A DNA stretch of 6,683 nucleotides from DASYAE01 sp036501535 (GTDB lineage Bacteria > Actinomycetota > Actinomycetes > Streptomycetales > Catenulisporaceae). A program made the position numbers and the translations under genes. Where the stretch lies: assembly GCA_036501535.1 (NCBI GenBank), contig DASYAE010000097.1:1-6683 (forward strand). Direction: 5' to 3'. Under the pieces are notes generated by a model. That model was not told the DNA's origin and did no database searches. It saw only the letters and a program-made list of their open reading frames with translations. Below are positions 1-5,803 of the stretch, piece after piece. The stretch's first letter is position 1; the number at the start of each line of letters is the position of its first letter.

Positions 1-1
1 C

Positions 2-1168
2 TACGGCTGCCTCACCGGGCAGGGCAACGGCCAGGGCGGTCGCGAGCACGGCCAGAAGGCAGACCAGCTCCCGGGCTACCGGTCGATCACGAACGAGCAG
101 GACCGCGCGCATGTGGCGCAGGTCTGGGGCATCGACGCACGCGACATTCCTGGCCCAGGCCGGTCCGCCGCCGAACTGCTTGACGCGCTCGGTACCGAGG
201 CCGGCCCCAAGGCGCTGCTCGTCTTCGGCGCGAACCCCGTCGTCTCCGCGCCAAGGGCCCTGCAGGTCAAGGACCGGCTCCAGGCCCTCGACCTGCTTGT
301 CGTCGCCGACTTCGTCCCTTCAGAGACGGCGCGACTCGCCGACGTCGTCTTCCCCGTCGCCCAGTGGGCCGAGGAAACAGGGACCATGACCAGCCTGGAG
401 GGCCGGGTCCTGCGCCGCCGGAAGGCGGTCGAGCCGCCGCCGGGGGTGCGCACCGACCTCGCGGTCATCGCCGACCTCGCGACCAGGCTTGGCCGGTCCG
501 CGGGCGAGTTCCCCGCCGACCCCGACCAGGTACTCGCCGAGCTACGGCGTGCCTCGGCCGGCGGGCGCGCCGACTACTCCGGCGTCACGCCTGCGCTGCT
601 CGACGCCGGCGTGCCGCTCTACTGGCCGGTCACCGCGGCCGATGCGGACCGTGCGGCGACCGGCGGGATCGCGGGCACGCCCCGGTTGTTCACCGAGCGG
701 TTCGCCCATCCGGACGGGAAGGCCAGGTTCGTCCCCGTCACGCACCGCGACGCGGCCGAGCTGCCCGACGCCGATTACCCGCTCTACGCCACGAGCGGCC
801 GGGTGCTCCAGCACTACCAGAGCGGTGCGCAGACCCGCCGCGTGCCGGAACTGCTCGCCGCCCAGCCCGAGCCGTTCGTCGAGGTCCACCCGGACACCGC
901 CAGGCGCGCCGGGCTGCGGGACGGCACAATTGCGCGGGTCGAGTCGCGGCGCGGCACCGTGACGGCGCGGGTGCGCTGCGTCCCCTCGCTTCGCCTCGAC
1001 ACGGTCTTCCTGCCCTTCCACTTCCCCGGCGACGGCGCGGCCAACGCGATCACCAACCCGGCGCTCGACCCGACCAGCCGGATGCCCGAGTTCAAGGTCT
1101 GCGCCGTCCGCCTCGCCCCCGCGAGGAAGGCAGATCCCCTGCCGGGGGACAGCGAGGCGGCGGCTTGA
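2..1168 (+). CDS. nasC: Assimilatory nitrate reductase catalytic subunit, C-terminal part (5' end outside window)
   Basis: This is the C-terminal 388 residues of a cytoplasmic molybdopterin (bis-MGD) nitrate reductase of the NasC/NasA/NarB group, which reduces nitrate to nitrite for nitrogen assimilation. The frame is open from base 2, so the gene starts upstream of the window. The GTG at 113 is an internal codon, because conserved family sequence (TGQGNGQGGREHG, residues 5-17 counted from base 2) lies before it. Other family signatures are FGANPV (75-80), EETGTMTSLEGR (124-135) and a C-terminal molybdopterin-dinucleotide-binding domain from about residue 259, including SGRVLQHYQSG (265-275). 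The N-terminal [4Fe-4S] cysteines and the Mo-binding region are not visible. The protein ends soon after the MopB_CT domain and lacks the C-terminal BFD-type [2Fe-2S] extension seen in some NasA/NasC proteins. That fits with the redox module lying in the next gene, whose TTG start overlaps this stop codon. Function is confident; the symbol is less so, since naming differs between genera. Confidence 0.93.
   Translation, partial: YGCLTGQGNGQGGREHGQKADQLPGYRSITNEQDRAHVAQVWGIDARDIPGPGRSAAELLDALGTEAGPKALLVFGANPVVSAPRALQVKDRLQALDLLVVADFVPSETARLADVVFPVAQWAEETGTMTSLEGRVLRRRKAVEPPPGVRTDLAVIADLATRLGRSAGEFPADPDQVLAELRRASAGGRADYSGVTPALLDAGVPLYWPVTAADADRAATGGIAGTPRLFTERFAHPDGKARFVPVTHRDAAELPDADYPLYATSGRVLQHYQSGAQTRRVPELLAAQPEPFVEVHPDTARRAGLRDGTIARVESRRGTVTARVRCVPSLRLDTVFLPFHFPGDGAANAITNPALDPTSRMPEFKVCAVRLAPARKADPLPGDSEAAA
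1154..1157 (+). promoter_or_regulatory. Ribosome binding site for the TTG-start FAD reductase
   Basis: A GAGG core lies inside the end of the nitrate reductase gene, 7 bases before the TTG at 1165. No ATG or GTG lies close upstream in the same frame. The first in-frame ATG (1201) falls inside the GHGMVG dinucleotide-binding motif and would destroy it. This site therefore supports the TTG start. Confidence 0.55.
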
Positions 1169-2889
1169 GCCCGGTCCACGTCGTCGTCGCCGGGCACGGC
1201 ATGGTCGGCGCGCGCTTCGCCGAGGAGGTCCGCAGGCACGACCCGGAGGGCCGCCGCGTCCGCCTCACGATCCTCGCCGCCGAGCCGCGGCCCGCCTACA
1301 ACCGCGTCCTGCTACCGAACCTGCTCTCCGGCGTCATGAAGGAAGAGGACTTCGCCGCCAGGGTCGTCGTCGGACTGCCGGTAGTCACGGGTCAGGAGAT
1401 AAGCAGTATCCCGAACGGAAGCGTGTTGCACCCCGACGCGCCCATGACTCTGCGCGTCGGCACGACCGTTATCGGCATCGACGCGGTGGGAAAGACGGTG
1501 CTCGCGCGGCGCGCTGCCGCCGGTCCGGCTATCCCCTCGACCCGCGACCGTGCCCGCGCGGGCGCGAGTGCAGGGACAGCGGCCAGGGCCGGCGCCGGGT
1601 CCAGGGCCGGCGTGGCGGACGAGACCGCGGTGGTCGAGCGGATCGGCTACGACGTCCTCGTGCTCGCCACGGGCGCGCGAGCGGTCGTACCGCCGCTGTC
1701 CGGCTTGCTTACCGGTCACCCCGCCGGTACGGGAAATGGCGCGGTGGGACGCGAAGCACGCTGCCGTTCTGATGACTGCCTTTCTTCCGACGTCGCAGCG
1801 CTGCACTCGCTCGCGGACGCGCGCCGGATCGCCGCGTTCGCGCAGGCCGCCCGCCGCACCGGCGGGCGGGTCGCGATCCTCGGCGGCGGCGTGCTCGGGC
1901 TTGAGGCAGCGCGGGCGCTCGCCGCGCGCGGTACCGCGGTCACGGTGGTGCACCGGGGCGGTCATCTGATGGACCGGCAGCTCGACACGGCGGCCGGGCG
2001 GGTGCTCGCCGCCGCGATGCGCAGGACCGGGGTCGGCGTGTCGCTCGGCGCCGGCGCGGCCAGGTGGGAGCCCGGGCGCGGGCTCTGGCTCACCGACGGG
2101 CAGCTGGTCAAGGCAAGCGGTCTCGTCCTGTGCACCGGCACCGTGCCGTGCACCGGGCTCGCCAGGGACGCGGGGCTGCGACTGACCGATTCTGGCGCCG
2201 TCGCGGTCGACGACACGCTGGCCGCTTCCGCGCCTGCTATCTACGCGATCGGGGACTGCGCCGGCCATCCAGGGGCGGCCGGCGGTCTGGTGCAGCCGGG
2301 CTGGGAGCAGGCCGCTGTGCTCGCCAGTCGGCTCACCGGCATTTCACCCAAGGCACGGTACCGGGGCAGCGGCGCGGTGACCCGGCTGAAGGCCGCCGGG
2401 ATCGAACTGACCGCCGTGGGCGGCGCGCTGACCGAGCCAGGCCTCGACGGTGACCTTGAGGTGCTGCGCTTCGAGGACCCGGCACGGGAACGGTACGCCA
2501 AGCTCGTGCTTTCCGCCGACCGGGTCGTGGGGGCGATCCTGATCGGCCTGCCAGACGCGGCTGCCAGCGTCGTCCAGCTCTACGACAGGGACGCGGCCGC
2601 GCCGAAGGACCGGCTCGCGCTGCTGCTCGGCCGGGCGCTGCCGCCGGAATCCGGCGGCGGTTCCGGCCCGGCGGCGCTGCCCGACTACGCGGTGGTGTGC
2701 CGCTGCAACATGGTCACCAAGGGGCAACTGCGGGATGCCTGGTACGGGGGCGCGTGCGGCCGGGCGGCGCTTTCGGCGGCGACCCGCGCGGCCACCGGGT
2801 GCGGCACCTGCGGTGATGACCTGGAAACCATCGCGGCCTGGCTGGCGGAGACCGACCAGAACCAAGAGAAGGAGCCAGCGCTGCGATGA
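1165..2889 (+). CDS. nasB: NirB-like FAD/NAD(P)H oxidoreductase with C-terminal BFD [2Fe-2S] module; likely nitrate reductase electron-transfer subunit
   Basis: This 574-residue cytoplasmic flavoprotein probably passes electrons from NAD(P)H through FAD and a [2Fe-2S] cluster to the nitrate reductase encoded just upstream, like the NasB electron-transfer subunit of Bacillus. Visible motifs are the FAD Rossmann GHGMVG (10-15), ATGA (168-171), the NAD(P)H Rossmann GGGVLG (240-245) and the FAD-binding IGDCA (362-366). A reductase C-terminal domain follows, then a BFD-like cluster site with C512-x-C514 and C546-x-x-C549. It is homologous to the N-terminal half of the following NirB but has no sirohaem domain. 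The TTG start overlaps the previous stop as TTGA; the end overlaps nirB as ATGA. Compared with NirB, extra in-frame segments occur at about residues 73-92, 114-152 and 182-210, the first and third with atypical codons. The FAD-reductase family is certain; the partnership with the nitrate reductase is inferred from gene order. The symbol is used in the B. subtilis sense, whereas nasB means nitrite reductase in some other bacteria. Confidence 0.88.
   Translation: MSPVHVVVAGHGMVGARFAEEVRRHDPEGRRVRLTILAAEPRPAYNRVLLPNLLSGVMKEEDFAARVVVGLPVVTGQEISSIPNGSVLHPDAPMTLRVGTTVIGIDAVGKTVLARRAAAGPAIPSTRDRARAGASAGTAARAGAGSRAGVADETAVVERIGYDVLVLATGARAVVPPLSGLLTGHPAGTGNGAVGREARCRSDDCLSSDVAALHSLADARRIAAFAQAARRTGGRVAILGGGVLGLEAARALAARGTAVTVVHRGGHLMDRQLDTAAGRVLAAAMRRTGVGVSLGAGAARWEPGRGLWLTDGQLVKASGLVLCTGTVPCTGLARDAGLRLTDSGAVAVDDTLAASAPAIYAIGDCAGHPGAAGGLVQPGWEQAAVLASRLTGISPKARYRGSGAVTRLKAAGIELTAVGGALTEPGLDGDLEVLRFEDPARERYAKLVLSADRVVGAILIGLPDAAASVVQLYDRDAAAPKDRLALLLGRALPPESGGGSGPAALPDYAVVCRCNMVTKGQLRDAWYGGACGRAALSAATRAATGCGTCGDDLETIAAWLAETDQNQEKEPALR
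1381..1440 (+). other. In-frame extra segment 1 in the FAD reductase
   Basis: Residues 73-92 of the FAD reductase separate the conserved early FAD domain from the LRVGTTV strand, where the adjacent NirB has only a short connection (DRSRVDLRLG). The codons include ATA, AGT, GGA and TTG, which are uncommon in the surrounding sequence, and the base composition is visibly less GC-rich. The segment keeps the frame and contains no stop. This is a comparison with NirB by eye, not an alignment of close orthologues. Confidence 0.5.
1504..1620 (+). other. In-frame extra segment 2: Ala/Arg/Gly-rich low-complexity loop in the FAD reductase
   Basis: Residues 114-152, between the strand ending KTVLA and the YDVLVLATGA motif, are dominated by Ala, Arg, Gly, Ser and Thr. 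The adjacent NirB has only a short hairpin (SDGESLPYDELVLATG) at the equivalent place. The segment is probably a disordered surface loop. It contains a short direct repeat and, at 1552-1563, the self-complementary 12-mer GCCCGCGCGGGC. Confidence 0.55.
1583..1612 (+). repeat. Short direct repeat, 12 bp, period 18 bp
   Basis: CCAGGGCCGGCG occurs at 1583-1594 and again exactly at 1601-1612, an in-frame period of 18 bases (six codons). It encodes part of the Ala/Arg/Gly-rich loop of the FAD reductase. The repeat suggests local growth by slippage or unequal duplication, although 12 bp is short for such GC-rich DNA. Confidence 0.6.
1708..1797 (+). other. In-frame extra segment 3 in the FAD reductase, atypical codons
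   Basis: Residues 182-211 follow the conserved PPLSGL and precede the HSLADARRI helix. At this position NirB goes almost directly from PPVPG to the RTLDDLEAI helix. The codons here end in A or T far more often than in neighbouring sequence (for example GGT, GGA, AAT, GAA, GCA, CGT, TCT, GAT, CTT). Two cysteines, C200 and C205, are separated by four residues. No known motif was recognised. Confidence 0.55.
2867..2874 (+). promoter_or_regulatory. Ribosome binding site of nirB
   Basis: AGAAGGAG, a strong Shine-Dalgarno sequence, lies within the last codons of the FAD reductase gene, 11 bases before the nirB ATG at 2886. It is the strongest ribosome binding site in the window. It supports the start that overlaps the upstream stop as ATGA. 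Confidence 0.8.
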
Positions 2890-5426
2890 ACGCGCGATCT
2901 GATGTTGCTCACGTCGTCGTTGTCGGCCACGGCATGGTCGGGCACCGGTTCGTCGAGGCGCTGACTGCGCGCGACGACGGCGGGCGGTTCAAGGTGACCG
3001 TGCTTTCCGCGGAAGCGCGGCCCGCGTACGACCGGGTAGCGCTCTCGTCGTTCTTCGACGGCGCGGATGAGGCGGCGCTGCGGCTGCCACCGCTTGACCG
3101 GTCGCGGGTGGACCTGCGCCTCGGGGTGAGCGCGAGGTCCCTCGACCCCGCTCGGCAGGTTGTCATCACATCGGACGGCGAGTCCCTTCCGTATGACGAG
3201 CTGGTGCTGGCGACCGGTTCGTACCCGTTCGTCCCGCCGGTGCCCGGTCATGACGCGCCGGGGTGCTTCGTCTACCGGACCCTGGACGACTTGGAGGCGA
3301 TACGAACCGCCGCCGCCGGCACCACAAGGCCGGCCGGCGTCGTGATCGGCGGCGGGCTGCTCGGGCTTGAGGCGGCCAACGCGCTGCGGCTGCTCGGGCT
3401 CGCCCCGCATGTCGTCGAGCTCGCGCCGCACCTGATGGCGGTGCAGGTTGACGAGGGCGGCGGCGCACTGCTCGCCCGCCTGGTCACCGGCCTTGGCGTG
3501 ACGCCGCACTGCGGCTCGGCGACGGTCCGGGTCGTGACCGATGCGGACACCGGGCGGGCGGCCGGCGTGGAACTCGCCGACGGCACCCAGGTAAATGCCG
3601 AAATAGTGGTGTTCGCGGCCGGCGTCCGGCCGCGCGACCAGCTCGCCCGCGCGGCCGGCCTGGCGCTCGGTCCGCGCGGTGGCGTGGCCGTCGACGAGTC
3701 GTGCCGTTCCCTTGGGGACAGCCATATCTGGGCCGTCGGCGAGGTCGCGGCGCTCGACGGTCAGGTGTTCGGCCTGGTCGCACCCGGCTACGCGATGGCC
3801 GAGACGGCCGTGGACCGGCTGCTCGGCGGTGCCGCCACCTTCCCCGGCGCCGATCGGTCAACGAAGCTGAAGCTGCTCGGGGTGGACGTGGCGTCGTTCG
3901 GCGACGCGCACGGTCGGACCCCTGGGGCGCTGTCGGTGGTGCTCAACGATCCCGTCCGCCAGGCCTACGGCAAGCTGGTCGTCTCCGACGACGCGCGCAC
4001 CCTGCTCGGCGGCATCCTGGTCGGCGACGCGTCGCGGTACGCGCTGCTGCGGCCGCTCGTCGGTTCGCCGCTGCCCGCCGACCCCGCGGCGCTGCTCGCA
4101 CCGGAAGGCGCGGACGGCACAGTCGGCGCAGGCGGCGGCTTGGCCGCGCTCCCCGACTCGGCCCAGATCTGCTCGTGCAACGCGGTGACCAAGGGCACGC
4201 TGCTCGCGGCGATCGGCGACGGCTCGGCCAGCGACGTGCCCGGGCTCAAGGCCTGCACGCGGGCGGGCACCGGATGCGGCTCCTGCATGCCGACGCTCAA
4301 GCAGCTGCTGGCCGCGGCCGGCGTGGCGCAGTCGAAGGCGCTGTGCGAGCACTTCCCGGTGTCCCGCACCGAGCTTTTCGAGATCGTCGCGGTGACGGGC
4401 ATCAGGACGTTCAGCGAACTGGCGACCAGTCACGGCCGTGGCCGCGGCTGCGACATCTGCAAGCCGGCCGTGGCCTCGATCCTGGCCTCGCTGCACACCG
4501 CAGACCACATCCTGGACGGCGAGCGCGGCGCCCTGCAGGACACCAACGACAGGCACCTGGCGAACATGCAGCGCAACGGCACGTACTCCGTCGTGCCCCG
4601 CATCCCCGGCGGTGAGATCACCCCCGCGAAGCTGAGGGTCATCGCGGAGGTCGCCGAGGAGTTCGGCCTCTACACCAAGATCACCGGCGGGCAGCGCATC
4701 GACCTCTTCGGCGCCAGGCTCGAGGAACTGCCCGCGATATGGCGACGGCTCACCGACGCCGGGTTCGAGTCCGGCCACGCGTACGGCAAGGCGCTGCGCA
4801 CGGTGAAGTCCTGCGTGGGGTCGACCTGGTGCAGGTACGGCGTGCAGGACTCGGTCGGCCTCGCGATCGAGCTTGAGCTCCGCTACCGTGGCCTGCGCTC
4901 GCCGCACAAGCTCAAGGGCGGCGTGTCCGGCTGCGCCCGCGAGTGCGCGGAGGCCCGCGCCAAGGACTTCGGCATCATCGCCACCGAGGCCGGCTGGAAC
5001 CTCTACGTCGGCGGCAACGGCGGCTTCCGGCCCAGGCACGCGGAGCTGCTCGTGTCGGACGTCTCGACGCGGGAGTTGATCGCGATCCTCGACCGGTTCC
5101 TGATGCTCTACATCCGCACCGCGGACCGGCTGCAGCGGACCGCCGCGTGGATCGAGGCGATGGACGGCGGCGTTTCGCACCTGCGGGACGTGATCGTGGG
5201 CGACAGCCTCGGCATCTGCGCTTCGCTCGAAGAGGCCATGGCCGGGCACATCGCGAACTACCGCGACGAGTGGCGCGCGGTACTCAATGATCCAGAACGG
5301 CTCGCCAAGTTCGCCTCGTTCGTCAACGCACCCGATCTCCCCGACCCCGCCATCTCGTTCACGGTCGAACGCGACCAGCGCGTCCCCGCGCCGGCCCGCC
5401 CGCTGCTGCCGCTGGAGCCCCGATGA
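2886..5426 (+). CDS. nirB: Assimilatory NAD(P)H nitrite reductase, large subunit
   Basis: This 846-residue cytoplasmic enzyme reduces nitrite to ammonium with six electrons from NAD(P)H; its length is normal for NirB. Domains in order are: FAD Rossmann GHGMVG (14-19), ATGS (109-112), NAD(P)H Rossmann GGGLLG (155-160), and the FAD-binding VGEVA (284-288), where Glu replaces Asp as is usual in NirB. A BFD [2Fe-2S] site follows with C429-x-C431 and C464-x-x-C467. A second BFD-like module has C487 and C522-x-x-C525. The nitrite/sulfite reductase ferredoxin-like half domain spans about 565-630. The sirohaem/[4Fe-4S] domain carries C643-x5-C649 and C683-x3-C687. All four sirohaem-cluster cysteines are intact, so the enzyme should be active. 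The gene overlaps the neighbours on both sides by four bases (ATGA) and its small subunit follows directly. The strong ribosome binding site 11 bases upstream supports this start. Confidence 0.98.
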   Translation: MNARSDVAHVVVVGHGMVGHRFVEALTARDDGGRFKVTVLSAEARPAYDRVALSSFFDGADEAALRLPPLDRSRVDLRLGVSARSLDPARQVVITSDGESLPYDELVLATGSYPFVPPVPGHDAPGCFVYRTLDDLEAIRTAAAGTTRPAGVVIGGGLLGLEAANALRLLGLAPHVVELAPHLMAVQVDEGGGALLARLVTGLGVTPHCGSATVRVVTDADTGRAAGVELADGTQVNAEIVVFAAGVRPRDQLARAAGLALGPRGGVAVDESCRSLGDSHIWAVGEVAALDGQVFGLVAPGYAMAETAVDRLLGGAATFPGADRSTKLKLLGVDVASFGDAHGRTPGALSVVLNDPVRQAYGKLVVSDDARTLLGGILVGDASRYALLRPLVGSPLPADPAALLAPEGADGTVGAGGGLAALPDSAQICSCNAVTKGTLLAAIGDGSASDVPGLKACTRAGTGCGSCMPTLKQLLAAAGVAQSKALCEHFPVSRTELFEIVAVTGIRTFSELATSHGRGRGCDICKPAVASILASLHTADHILDGERGALQDTNDRHLANMQRNGTYSVVPRIPGGEITPAKLRVIAEVAEEFGLYTKITGGQRIDLFGARLEELPAIWRRLTDAGFESGHAYGKALRTVKSCVGSTWCRYGVQDSVGLAIELELRYRGLRSPHKLKGGVSGCARECAEARAKDFGIIATEAGWNLYVGGNGGFRPRHAELLVSDVSTRELIAILDRFLMLYIRTADRLQRTAAWIEAMDGGVSHLRDVIVGDSLGICASLEEAMAGHIANYRDEWRAVLNDPERLAKFASFVNAPDLPDPAISFTVERDQRVPAPARPLLPLEPR
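5414..5417 (+). promoter_or_regulatory. Ribosome binding site of nirD
   Basis: A GGAG core inside the last codons of nirB lies 5 bases before the nirD ATG at 5423. Spacing and position fit translational coupling through the ATGA overlap. Confidence 0.55.
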
Positions 5427-5803
5427 AAGTCATAGAAGTAGCCAGAGCCTCCTCCGTCACCGCCATTCCGCTCGCCGCGCTTTCCCCGGAGCAGGGGGCC
5501 GCCGTCCTGCTCCGCGACGGCACCCAGGCCGCGGTGTTCCTGCTCCACGACGGGTCGGTGCACGCGCTGGGGAACATCGACCCGTTCTACGGCGCCCCGG
5601 TCATGTGCCACGGGATCGTCGGCGACCGCTCCGGTGTGCCCACGGTGGCCAGCCCGCTCGGCAAGCAGGTGTTCTGCCTGCGCACGGGCCGCTGCCTGGA
5701 CTCTCCCGACGTCGCGCTGCCGGTGTTCCGCGTGGCCGTTCGCGACGGCGTGATACGCCTGTCAACTCCCGGTAACGCCCGCGAAATAGCCATGGGGACA
5801 TGA
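5423..5803 (+). CDS. nirD: Nitrite reductase small subunit NirD (Rieske-like fold without cluster ligands)
   Basis: This 126-residue protein is the small subunit that pairs with NirB in assimilatory nitrite reductase. It has the Rieske-like fold of the NirD family, shown by the conserved GNIDPF (50-55), GIVGDR (64-69), VASPLGKQVF (75-84) and the RTGRCLD segment (87-93). The C-x-H and C-x-x-H ligand pairs of true Rieske proteins are absent: the first position reads N51-I-D53 and the second SPLGKQ, as is normal for NirD. It therefore probably plays a structural or stabilising role and carries no iron-sulfur cluster. Cysteines are C62, C85 and C91. The start overlaps the nirB stop by four bases. 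The stop overlaps the next gene's start. Confidence 0.96.
   Translation: MKVIEVARASSVTAIPLAALSPEQGAAVLLRDGTQAAVFLLHDGSVHALGNIDPFYGAPVMCHGIVGDRSGVPTVASPLGKQVFCLRTGRCLDSPDVALPVFRVAVRDGVIRLSTPGNAREIAMGT

Noticed and set aside
113..115. GTG at 113 as the start of the nitrate reductase
   Set aside because: Conserved nitrate reductase sequence lies before it in the same frame back to base 2, so the gene is cut by the window edge.
364..1164. Upstream extension of the FAD reductase frame through the nitrate reductase gene
   Set aside because: The translation is Arg/Ala/Pro-rich shadow sequence. Recognisable FAD-domain sequence begins only at the TTG at 1165, and the overlapping frame encodes conserved nitrate reductase.
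1552..1563. Perfect 12-bp palindrome GCCCGCGCGGGC as a regulator site
   Set aside because: It is inside a coding, very GC-rich low-complexity stretch and has no spacer or second copy. Chance is the likely explanation.
1370..1810. Paired frameshifts as the cause of the odd segments in the FAD reductase
   Set aside because: The conserved motifs before, between and after the segments are all in one frame, and the alternative frames there give no FAD-domain-like sequence. Insertion is the simpler reading.
3858..5249. Long open frame on the - strand (463 codons) opposite nirB
   Set aside because: It is a product of high GC content opposite a gene with intact catalytic motifs. The translation is low-complexity and shows no recognisable domain. 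The same applies to the minus-strand frames at 1312-2268 and 2685-3725.
5423..5803. NirD as a true Rieske [2Fe-2S] protein
   Set aside because: The C-x-H and C-x-x-H ligand pairs are missing. The adjacent C62-H63 does not match the ligand spacing, and loss of ligands is normal in NirD.
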